Below, piece by piece: positions 11,291 to 20,240 of a DNA stretch of 64,000 nt. The position numbers were made by a program, and so were the translations under genes. Origin of the DNA: Uloborus plumipes. Its lineage: Eukaryota > Arthropoda > Arachnida > Araneae > Uloboridae. Location of the stretch: NCBI GenBank assembly GCA_038373865.1, contig JAXGGA010003038.1, positions 1 through 64,000 on the forward strand. Reading direction: 5' to 3'. A model generated the notes under the pieces. It worked only from the letters and a program-made list of their open reading frames with translations. It was not told where the DNA came from and made no database searches. Position 1 is the first letter of the stretch; each line of letters begins with the position of its first letter.

Positions 11291-11434
11291 CTGTATCTGG
11301 CAGCGTTATTCTCCCTCCAGTTTTCGTTACGGATGCCCAGACGGTGAGATCGGAATCGACATTGGGGGGCAATGCCATTGACACAGCTGAATTGTTGCAA
11401 GACGCTCCATAAGCAGAACCTCTTCCACTCGAAA
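11291..11434 (-). CDS. unc5: unc5 exon: start of ZU5 domain
   Basis: This 144-nt phase 1-1 exon encodes residues 365-412. The first part is a variable Ser/Gly-rich stretch; the last part, TKTGGRITLPDT, is the typical entry to the ZU5 domain, where GG(R/K)L.(I/L)P precedes the SL.IP..A core. The acceptor is CTATTTTTAG and the donor is ACAG|GTCAGT. It is separated from the next ZU5 exon by only 123 nt, the shortest intron of the gene. Confidence 0.93.
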
Positions 11435-12775
11435 CTAAAAATAGAAACATACCTAAAATTATAACTGCAGGAAATAACAGTTAAGAAGGGCATATTGAAA
11501 CAAACTTGGAACAAACAATCATCAAGTAATAAAAAGAAAGGAAATAACCGATAAACTTAATTTAGAAATTCATATTCACGGCTTCTCAATTTTTCGTATT
11601 TGAAAACACGTTCAATGATTGAATGTTGAAAAATATTTTGGCTTTTTCTTTTTAAAATTATCTCTTCTTTTTTATGTTGGGCGAGGGGGTGGGGGTTGTA
11701 TTTTTTTTTTTCAGTCTTCTGCGGACAGCACCAGGGCACAATTTAAAAATTTCAAGACAATAGGCCAGACACGTTGCGCTCTCTTTAACAGTAAAACTGG
11801 ACGAAAGTACTGTACAGACACAACTGCATTTTTTTTTACTATTGCGTATGGTACCAAGCTAAGGTGCAGAGAGGATGTAAGAAGTGAAGTATTATATCGC
11901 AATCGCAAAAAAAAAACGGCTGTTCTGATGTTAAAACATATTGCTACTCATTTTACACTTATCTCTTGGTTTTAAGCATCATAATAAGTAAATTAAAGCT
12001 ATATTCTGGTATACTAATCTACATGGTCTGTAATTCTGTTAGGTCCCTGGTCAACAGTAGTTCGTATATTTTGTTGGATGCTTCTTAACGCAGAGCAAAT
12101 TACGGTATCTTCTTGCTAAAACGAAAGACATAACTGCGGTGAAGTCACATTAACGCATTGAATATGAGGAAGGAATTGAAGGAATGGATCGGCCCCAACA
12201 GACAACTCGGAAAAGGACTGGAAAACATGACACAACTAGGGCCATCTCACACCTATTGGAGGCCCTGGGCACATTAGGACTATGGGAGCACCTGTGACCT
12301 TGACAGAACAATAAGTTTGTTAGAATAGGAAAAAAAAGTTCATAACGAGGTTCCAGTTTTTTTTTTGAAAATTTCTTTCAGTCACATTATCACATCAAAC
12401 ACAGTTCACCAGTATATGCCACCTATTTTTGATGTTGGGTATACAAGCCTATATCTGCAAATGTGGGAGCCAATATCGATTGTGGTGTCCTGGTCATATG
12501 TGCCCAAACTGCCTATTGAGCAAGAGCCTAAGAGGGACCCAGTCACAACAACAGTTCGTGCTCCAGACTCCAGAGTTTAATCTGCAGCTAAAGGATTTGA
12601 ATCCGGGATTGTCTTAACAAAAGAAGGGAAAGTAAAAGTTGCAAATGCAAGAAGTAAGAACGGCTGTAAATGAGTTTTAATTTCGTGCTTTGCCACGACT
12701 TTGAAACTCATTTAACATAAAATATAAAAATTTATGCAAAAACAAGTAAAATTATAAGCAAAATGTAATTCTTAC
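11435..12775 (-). other. unc5 intron before ZU5
   Basis: A 1,341-bp phase 1 intron. The region 12030-12620 has more balanced base composition than usual, and open frames on the plus strand (12365-12617), but with no recognisable domain or splice logic. It may be an old repeat; its nature is unknown. Confidence 0.7.
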
Positions 12776-13039
12776 CGGAGGAATTGATCTCAGATGCCGG
12801 CGACTCGGATCTGGGGATCTTGTCCGTCGAGTCCAAGCTGCCGTTTCTGGGCGTGGCCACCAGGAGGGGCTGATGTGGATCTTCCTTGTTGTTGTTGTTC
12901 ATGTATTTGGGGGGAGGGGGCAGGAGTGGCACTACAGCATTCGCCCCCAAACAGACGAGGGCGCTCTTCTCGCTGCTGTAGTGGTCCTTGCGGGGGTGGA
13001 AGGCGTTCTGGGTCAAATCAGGCTGGACGACCACCACAT
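12776..13039 (-). CDS. unc5: unc5 exon: cytoplasmic linker with DXXD motif
   Basis: This 264-nt phase 1-1 exon encodes residues 277-364, the low-complexity cytoplasmic region between the membrane and ZU5. It begins DVVVVQPDLTQ, similar to the conserved stretch after the membrane in other UNC5 proteins. It continues with a proline run (PLLPPPPKY), an asparagine run and a Ser-rich tail. The tetrapeptide DSTD (346-349, codons at 12822-12833) matches the DXXD caspase-3 type site. Vertebrate UNC5 proteins are cleaved by caspase in this same linker. GC content is higher than in the surrounding introns. The acceptor is TTTGCAG and the donor CCG|GTAAGA. Several plus-strand open frames here are shadows. 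Confidence 0.93.
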
Positions 13040-14979
13040 CTGCAAAGAAAGTCACATTGTAGTTTAGTACTGAATGATTGTAAATAAGACTGAATGGTTT
13101 GCACACATCATCTCTGAAATCGTTTACAAATGATGTCAGGCTTTAAAAAGGAGTGTAAAATTGTAATAGTTTGATAAAAAAATTTGACCCCCCCCCCAAC
13201 CCCAAAAAAAGCAATAAATACATAAATAAATTTAGTCTCCTCTGCTGATAAGGAAAGAGGCAAGTTTTTACTATTCTCTAAGTGATACCATAATTACCCT
13301 ATCTGTTGTCTGAGCTCCTCAATACATTTTTGTATAGTAAAGCATTTTTACCAGATGTGTTTCCGTTAAAAAAAAACTTAAAATGATGCACATATAAGTG
13401 ATTTAAACCTCTAATTGTGTGTGTGCCAATTCAGAAATAAAGTAAGTGATTCATTTTTATAATAGTGTCTTTTTCATTGTATATAAAGTATTTTTAAAAA
13501 AATCCTAGTTTGTGCTGCTATTTTATTTGAAGTTCAATTTAAAGGAAGAAAGGTTGTTGAAAAAGAAACAAATATTTTTACATATTTGCTAAATCAATTA
13601 AATTAAAATTAATAATTCGCTTTATAATGAAGAAGCAAAATTTTATTACAGCGGTCAATCAAAAGGAAATTCCTCAAAATGTCAATAATGTTTCTTACAA
13701 AAACACCACTTTTAACTTCTCACGATAAAAATAAAAACCTAAGCAAAACGTAATATAGCCCGAAACGATCGCGAAAAATCAATATTACATCGTCCAAAAA
13801 ATACATTTTCTCCACCGAAAGTAAGTATCAAATTTTTAATCACAAAGTCAGCGTATAATTTATTCCAAAAAAAATATATAATAACGGCAGCGGCCGTAAT
13901 ACCCATAAAAGACAAAATAGAGTAAAATAAAAATGCTCTAAAGAACGTTTTTCTCATCCTTTTTATTTCATGGATGTGAACTTCGGCGCCATTTTGGTTA
14001 GCTGAAAGAATATGAAAAATTATTCATTTAATACCCGCCCTCTCGAGAATACATTAAAGAAATTAATATTGCATTTGCTATGTGTGCTTTTTGCTATTAA
14101 TTCCACATTCGTCACATAATACTCCGCTATTTTTAAGCTACTCTCTCATGAATAGGCCGGTTATTTCTGAAATGAATTCGATCACTTCGGAATGGTTTTC
14201 TGGATTAATAACGGGGATGTAACTGTAACCGTCTCCGTGGAAGTGGTTTTAGATTAGTATGCACGAGAAAATAATTAGTGATATGTTCCAACTAGAAAAC
14301 TGGAGACATATTTAACTGTTTTTGTTACATTAAAACTGTGGGCGTAATTCGCTTACATAGACTCTCAGAGCACGGACGCTACTCACTCAAATTCGCTAAA
14401 TTTGGAGACTTTTCTTTAAATTTTCGGCAGTTTTAAACCCTCGTATTTCGAAAACAGGGTCACGAGTTATCAAAAAACACAAATTAAAGCTGTCTTTTCA
14501 TGTTTCTTTCCTCACTTCACTTTTTTTTTTTAACTGCGGTAATGTTTATTTTTGGCCCTTAAATGTTGCATTTTATGTTAACTGTAATGTTTACTTTTGA
14601 AGTTTATTTGAAAATTTCATTTTTATGTCAATGTTAATTTTTTCGTGTTAATATTCGATTTTATTTTCCTGATAATATTTATTTTTGTCCCTTAAATGTC
14701 AGATTTTATCTTGGGGCCAATTTTATCTTGATCTTCTTGGGGTAGTGTTATATTTTATCCTTTAAATGTTGAATTTTATTTACGTGGTAATAGACTTTCT
14801 TAATTCAAACTAAAGAAAGAAGGTAATATTAAATTTGAAAAAATTATTCTTCATCCCAAAAGAGGTAAAAATGTGAAAAAAGCAAACAAATTAGTGTCAA
14901 AAGTAGCGGAACGCAATGTATTTGATAACTGAAAGTGAAAAAATTCATAAATGGGATGTTTAATTGAAAAAAAGCTTAC
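13040..14979 (-). other. unc5 intron with COX6C-like retrocopy
   Basis: A 1,940-bp phase 1 intron. It holds the COX6C-like retrocopy at 13785-13992 and a C run at about 13189-13197. At 14520-14790 the words TTAAATGTTG and AATGTTTATTTTTG recur loosely, suggesting a worn tandem array. Confidence 0.75.
13785..13992 (-). pseudogene. COX6C-like processed pseudogene (frameshifted)
   Basis: COX6C is a small single-helix subunit of mitochondrial cytochrome c oxidase, about 75 residues. This minus-strand segment starts ATG with MAPKFTSMK, then after a one-base shift continues KRMRKTFFRAFLFYSILS and a hydrophobic helix, followed by KLYADF. After further small indels it reads FDTYFRWRKCIFWTM and stops (TAA at 13785-13787). 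COX6C has MRG..(F/A)R, one helix, YA(D/E)F, N(Y/F)D and F..MRKAGIF just before its end, in this order and at this spacing. There are no introns, which fits a retrocopy, but I see no poly-A tail or target duplication. The alternative is a chance hydrophobic frame. The same bases are also open from a CAG acceptor-like site at about 13998. Confidence 0.45.
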
Positions 14980-15135
14980 CGGACGTAGTAGGTACTCTAT
15001 ACATTGTTGGGTCTCGAGACTTCATCCTTTTGACCATCCATACCAGCACGATGAGGACAATGAAAAACACGGTTACTGCGACAAAAACTCCAATATACAA
15101 AGAAACTGCAGAACCCTCACTTGCTGACGGCACAA
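14980..15135 (-). CDS. unc5: unc5 exon: transmembrane segment
   Basis: This 156-nt phase 1-1 exon encodes residues 225-276. A short extracellular stretch VPSASEGSAV leads into one hydrophobic helix at about residues 237-259 (YIGVFVAVTVFFIVLIVLVW). It ends in the basic stop-transfer patch KRMKSR, which sets the extracellular-in, cytoplasm-out order of the protein. The following DPTMYRVPTTS contains a tyrosine close to the inner membrane face. The acceptor is CTTTTGCAG and the donor G|GTAAGC. The plus-strand open frame over the same bases is a shadow. Confidence 0.95.
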
Positions 15136-16045
15136 CTGCAAAAGAAAAGTTAAAAGTTAGCTTGTATAGTTTGACGGAGAAAAATATTTTAAGGTGGAAA
15201 TAAGCAGGTGGTCATACAGCATCAGTACAGTGCTAAATTAAAATGTGAATAAACTAAGAAAAAAAATAAGAGGATTTTTTTCATATATTTCAAATATCAT
15301 GTCACGTGAACCGTTTATTTTGAGATTTAGACAAATTCACTTTGAAAAAAAAAAGAAGATAATGATAAATACAGATAAACCTTAGAGTTATCATTTTATC
15401 TGCAAACAATTCTGAGCCAAAAACAATTATAAAGAAAAGAAAAAAGCAAAACCAGAGTTTTAATTTTGGGAGAAGAAACTTTTAACTCTTCCTCAATAAC
15501 ACTGATTATTGAAACCCTGATTTTAAAATATTTAACGATAGCAAAAAGTAGACTAGAACCACATTCAAAATAAACTTTTCATATACATTTACTTCAATTT
15601 TCCTTTGAAATACGAATCCTCAAAACTAACTATTACGGAAGATCTATTCGAAAGGTTCTGACGTGAATTTTAACGTAGGCCGCAGCAAAAACATTGCTAA
15701 ATAGTATTTCCAAACATGATTAATTTTAACAGCGATACCTATTTCAAAGAATTACCCATACCCATTCTCTAGACATTCTGTAGTTAGCAACGTAATAGCT
15801 TACTACAAATTTGACTTATAATTAATTACAAATAAATCTATATCAAATAGCTGGTACATTCAGAAAGTAACTGTTCCTATGCATCGAAATTACATCAGCT
15901 TAATTAACCGGATGATAACGTCTTATAAACCATGATTGATGGCTTAATTACGAATTAATGTCTGTTTTAAAGAGGAGCAATTACAAAAAAAAAAACCGTT
16001 TGCAAATTTAATGCTCCTGCGGAATTGTTTACGAGCGTCCATATC

Positions 16046-16134
16046 CAATTAACATGTCTCTTGAAACGAAAAAGATCTCGCGCTGTAAATTGAAAAACCG
16101 TTTCAATCAGCTTGGCTAATAGCCTCACTGATAA
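16046..16134. repeat. duplicated intronic block, copy A
   Basis: About 89 bp beginning CAATTAACATGTCTCTTGAA and continuing AACGAAAAAGATCTCG. It closely matches 16650-16740 in the same orientation, about 600 bp away. No transposon ends are visible around either copy. Confidence 0.75.
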
Positions 16135-16649
16135 TGCTAATTAGGCACCCGAGAGTCATTCATCAAGCTATCATTGGGAAGGCAAATCGAGAATGAAGAT
16201 TCAGGCGTTGTTCTTAAAGCAATTTCAATTATTCTATCATTGTTCTAAACTTTACGAACGATTTATCTCTGATTTCTTGTAAACTGCTTTCAGTTTAAAT
16301 GGAGGACTTAGAAAATTGAGTAAAAACTGTTTATTCATTCTTCGCTTTTTTTTTAACTTTATGGTTTTAAAAAATCATCTCGTTAATGTGTTTACCTTTG
16401 AGACCATTTTATGTTAGATTAAATATTGTTTAAGCAAAAATGTGGAATGAAAATGTTGTATACGGATCGTTGTCACAAAAATGGTACAAATCGGGTCTCG
16501 GAATTTGGGATTTTTAATAGATTTTAATAACTACCAGAAATTAATCCAATCTTTTTGAATTTATTTACGATCAAATACTGTGCAATCAAGAATCAACTGC
16601 TTTCACATCAGTAATTTATAAATTCAACAATATTTTACAACCACTTATC

Positions 16650-16740
16650 CTCAATTAGCATGTCTCTTGAAACGAAAAAGATCTCGCTCTGTAAACTGAA
16701 AAACTTTCAGTTACAGCTTGGTTAAAAGCGTCACTACTGA
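16650..16740. repeat. duplicated intronic block, copy B
   Basis: The direct-repeat partner of 16046-16134, beginning CAATTAGCATGTCTCTTGAA and continuing AACGAAAAAGATCTCG. The first 40 bases are nearly identical; similarity falls off toward the end (CAGCTTGG.TAA...GC.TCACT). Confidence 0.75.
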
Positions 16741-18552
16741 TCGACAGTTTCCAACTCCGTTCCTCTGTCCCTTCCCGTGACGTAATAGTGAATCGACTAC
16801 AATAGCGTTTTGAGACTTCAGTTGCAAAAACATTCCTGGTGAAAGCCCTAGATCTCATTTTTTCTAACATGATTGAAGATTGTCTAAATTTGATTTTTTT
16901 GAATTTCAGCGTCGGAAAAGCTATTTCTGCACAAGGGAGGGGCGATTGCACCTACTGCCCTTTTATAATATCCGCCTTCGAGTCTCTTTGAGGAATCTCT
17001 TTTTCAGTAACTATGTTGTCATTGACAGTGAAAATTCCTTTCAGATTTTAATAAAGATATCTTAAGAAAATTTAATGTAGTGTGAGTTAAAGAAATAATA
17101 ACATTCACTTAACAAGATTCATATGTAGTATCATTTAATTTTTTTTTTTAAGTTAGTAGGCATTAAAAACATGAAAGCTGTTGATGATACAAACAGTGAA
17201 AAACAAGACACAGTTTACAATGAAAATTTTATGACAAAAAGAGAAAACAAACACAACAATTCAAAGAAAGAAGCAAAGTTCTATCGTTACAATTTACAAA
17301 CTACGAAATAAAAGTATACTTCTGCTCGTCCTCGAACAGACTATTCCTGTTTAATTTAATCTCATTATCCAACTACATTAAAGAATACTTTGCAGCCATA
17401 AAGCAAATAGATAAGATAATTCTTCAATCAACGATAGTCTAATGAAATTAAGGGGAAGTTAGGGCCCGAAGCCAAGGTCTATCGATTGGGCCACAAAGAA
17501 AAGTCCAATGAGGCTGACTCCTCACTGCTGGATGCCAGAAGTTGGCCCGATAATTGAATTAGAGTGTCTGTTATCGCAGGGCTGCAAAAACCTATGGAGC
17601 CAGTGTTTACGTCATCAAAAAATAAACAGCTCCGTCTTGGTGGTGTCGGAGCGTTGTGGTTCTGTCGGATGGTGATCATGCAAGTACTTAATAAAATAAG
17701 TTAGTTTCTAAAAGCAATTACTATTCGATGCAAAAAAAAATAATGGTTTCGATTATTAGATTGTGAGATGAGGAAGTTGAAAATGAAATTTAGTACGTTG
17801 AATTTTGAAGTATTTTTAATTTTCAAGTTCATGAAAATCTTTGAAAGAAGATTCATTTTCATTTTCCAGATACAAATTTGTGGCTCTTTTTGAAACGAAA
17901 AGAGAAGAAAAAAATGTTCTTTTGGGGACGTTTTAGGTCAAGACCATTCGACATATTCTTCTGAAACACGTTGAAAAATTAGTTCAGAGTACGGAATGTG
18001 TGCTTGTGCATATCAAAAAGTTTTTTTTTTTTGTCAATTTTATTTTATAATATTTATTTTGGAGTACTAAAAATAAACGAAAGGCAAAAATAATGAAGTA
18101 GACGAAAAAAGTGTTCCTCGTTTGGCAACAGCTTCAAAATATTTGCATAAATTAGAGCCAAAAATGAGATGCTAAATCTAGGGTCAGATTTACAGTACTT
18201 GGTGAAGTTCCCAAAGAACACAACTTCATCATAACAACTTCATCATAAACGCTTGTCGAGATTTCTCTGTAAAACTATCTTTCCTGCATCAGTTCGCAGC
18301 AAACTAGGAAGTGCAAGTGTTCAAAGTGCACTTCTCTTCCTTTCAATGCCCTTTTAAATTGTTTTATTTCTTTTACACTTTTTTTTTTTCAATTTTTAAG
18401 TTTTGATTTCAACTTGTTATCAACCAGTTTCATTTACCGGCTTGAAAAATTGGTATTTATTCCCCCTTCCCCACCTCTTTAGCCATAAATGGGCCTGGTT
18501 ATATCTAATATTTTATTGAGACAGTCGACTATTTCCAATGTTCACTTTAAAA

Positions 18553-19205
18553 TATATACAGGGTGTCCACTCCAATCGTGGACCAATAGCTAATTTCTAA
18601 ACCGTTAGAGATAAGCATATAGTTTATTTAGAAAAAAATCTCCAAATTATGAAAGGAATTTTGGGTCTATTCAATGTTTTTCAAAAAATCAAATTTTGAA
18701 AGAGTTACGAAATTTAAATTTTTATACAGCCCCCCAGTCCTATCAATCATATTTAATAAAACATTCTTGACACTGTAACGTTTAAAACTAAAAAAAAAGC
18801 ACTCTTCTACCACAAAAATTGACCAAGTTATGACGTTTTGAAAAATCAAGATTTTGCATTGTCTCATGACGTCATCGAGAGGGACCGTATGTGAAATCCT
18901 TCAAAATCTTGATTTTTCAAAACGTCATAACTCGGTCAATTTTTGTCGTAGAACAGTGATTTTTTTTAAGTTTTAAACGTTATAGTGTCAAGAATGTTTT
19001 ACTAAATATGATTGATAGGACTGGGGGGCTGTATAAAAATTTAAATTTCGTAACTCTTTCAAAATTTGATTTTTTGAAAAACATTGAATAGACCCAAAAT
19101 TCCTTTCGTAATTTGGAAATTTTTTTCAAAATAAACTATATGCTTATCTCTAACGGTTTAGAAATTAGCTATTGGTCCACGATTGGAGTGGACACCCTGT
19201 ATATA
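18553..19205. mobile_element. 653-bp foldback element
   Basis: Two arms of 304 bp (18553-18856 and 18902-19205) are inverted copies around a 45-bp loop. The pairing is in perfect register from end to end: position sums are constant at 37758 at both the outer and inner ends, so there is no net indel. Ends read ACAGGGTGTCCACTCCAATC inward, flanked by TATAT on both sides. The few mismatches I checked put the arms at roughly 90% identity or better. There is no coding frame. This is a foldback or MITE-type DNA element; when transcribed as part of unc5 pre-mRNA it would form a very long hairpin. Confidence 0.88.
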
Positions 19206-19300
19206 AATACTCCCTGCAATTGAATTTCACTTTTTCCTTTTCGTAAAAGCATTTCAGACATTCAACTTAGCATGCTCAATATTTAACTCATTTAACTTAC

Positions 19301-19354
19301 CTTCTTCTGAACGGCTACTTCCGTACAGCACAAAAGGATCTCGATCTCTTGATG
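19301..19354 (-). CDS. unc5: unc5 exon: 54-nt juxtamembrane exon, likely cassette
   Basis: This short exon encodes residues 207-224 (A, then SRDRDPFVLYGSSRSEE), a polar extracellular spacer between the second TSP1 and the membrane. The acceptor is TTTTGGTACAG and the donor is AAG|GTAAGT, both strong. The exon is phase 1-1 and 18 codons long, so skipping it keeps the frame and the joined codon (G+TT) still reads Val. Vertebrate UNC5 genes are known to have alternatively spliced exons at this position. I infer from symmetry and position that this one may also be a cassette. It has no domain of its own, so the support is splice sites, phase and location rather than homology. A 653-bp foldback repeat starts 95 nt beyond its donor. 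Confidence 0.8.
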
Positions 19355-20051
19355 CTGTACCAAAAGAAGAAAAATATATATATATAGTACAGAAGAAGAT
19401 TCAATGCCTCTTTTATTTCACCGAATCCCTGCCCCCCCCCCCCCCCTTCCCTCCCTTCCTCCTCTATGGCCCTGGATTGAAAACACATAAAAAGAATCTG
19501 GAGTAAATACGCTCAAGAAATAAGATTGACTTAAAGGGATCCGGTTTGGGGCCTGCATTAAAGCGTGATTGCAGATTCATATTCATAAGACTATGTCTGG
19601 TTGGAAGGGAGAAATGGTCTCAGGGAGTAAATGATATGGTTTGTGTTGTGATTGTTAGGATGGAAAAGCGCCATTAAGGACGATAACCTTTGAATGCTTT
19701 CCAAGCCATTTTCAGCATCATAATATGAAAGCAGTTGTATGAGGAATGACTTGGAGAGTTATCAAGATATCGTATGGACGTAGACGAACTGAGACTTAAA
19801 CGACGCACCGAATCTTTAATGTCTAAACTTGATAGACGTCGATTAAATATATTTCGAGAATAACATTTGTTTGTGGCATTATTAACATAAAGTGCTTTAT
19901 GCTCTTCAGTAGGATGAGAGTAATTTTTAACATACATGTGGAGTAAAACGATACGTTTCAAAATGTAACGAAGAAAATATAACTAAATGTATTATTCATC
20001 TAACAAAAATGATTTCCATCATTGACAGGCACAAAATTCAAGCCTGCAAAC

Positions 20052-20240
20052 TAAAAAATGAATGTAGTATAATACAGCTAGTTTTATTGTAATAAACTGT
20101 AAAAATTGCCAATTTTACCGTAATAACCTGTAAAATTTCTACTTTACAGTACTAAGCTATAAACTTGCTAATTTTACAGTTTATTGCCATGCATTTTACA
20201 GTTTAGAAAGGAACCTCTGCTGCCGTAGTATTACTACCAG
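20052..20240. mobile_element. palindrome-array MITE, copy 2 (partial, inverted)
   Basis: It shares with 7264-7611 and 33219-33628 the words GTAGTATAATACAGCTA, AATAAACTGTAAAA, GCTAATTTTACAGTTTATT and the phrase AGGAACCTCTGCTGCC (complement of GGCAGC..AGGTTCC). It is shorter, in the opposite orientation, and lacks clear termini. Confidence 0.5.

Larger units (their letters stand above)
15136..19300 (-). other. unc5 intron with duplicated block and foldback
   Basis: A 4,165-bp phase 1 intron between the 54-nt exon and the transmembrane exon. It holds the foldback element (18553-19205), two related blocks (16046-16134 and 16650-16740), and a GC-balanced patch at 17460-17640 with an open but unsupported frame. 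The rest is AT-rich. Confidence 0.75.

Noticed and set aside
11619..11975. 118-codon plus-strand open frame
   Set aside because: Low-complexity Phe/Lys-rich translation of poly-T and poly-A tracts, non-recognisable and antisense in an unc5 intron.
12794..13087. Plus-strand open frames of up to 97 codons
   Set aside because: Shadows of the unc5 linker exon on the other strand.
13739..13998. Open frame with one hydrophobic helix as an extra transmembrane exon of unc5
   Set aside because: It lies on the cytoplasmic side of the transmembrane exon, has no usable donor before its stop, and is better explained as a broken COX6C-like retrocopy.
17479..17679. Minus-strand open frame in a GC-balanced patch
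   Set aside because: No domain or splice-compatible boundaries; the phase-1 reading after the TTTTTGCAG acceptor hits a stop within a few codons.
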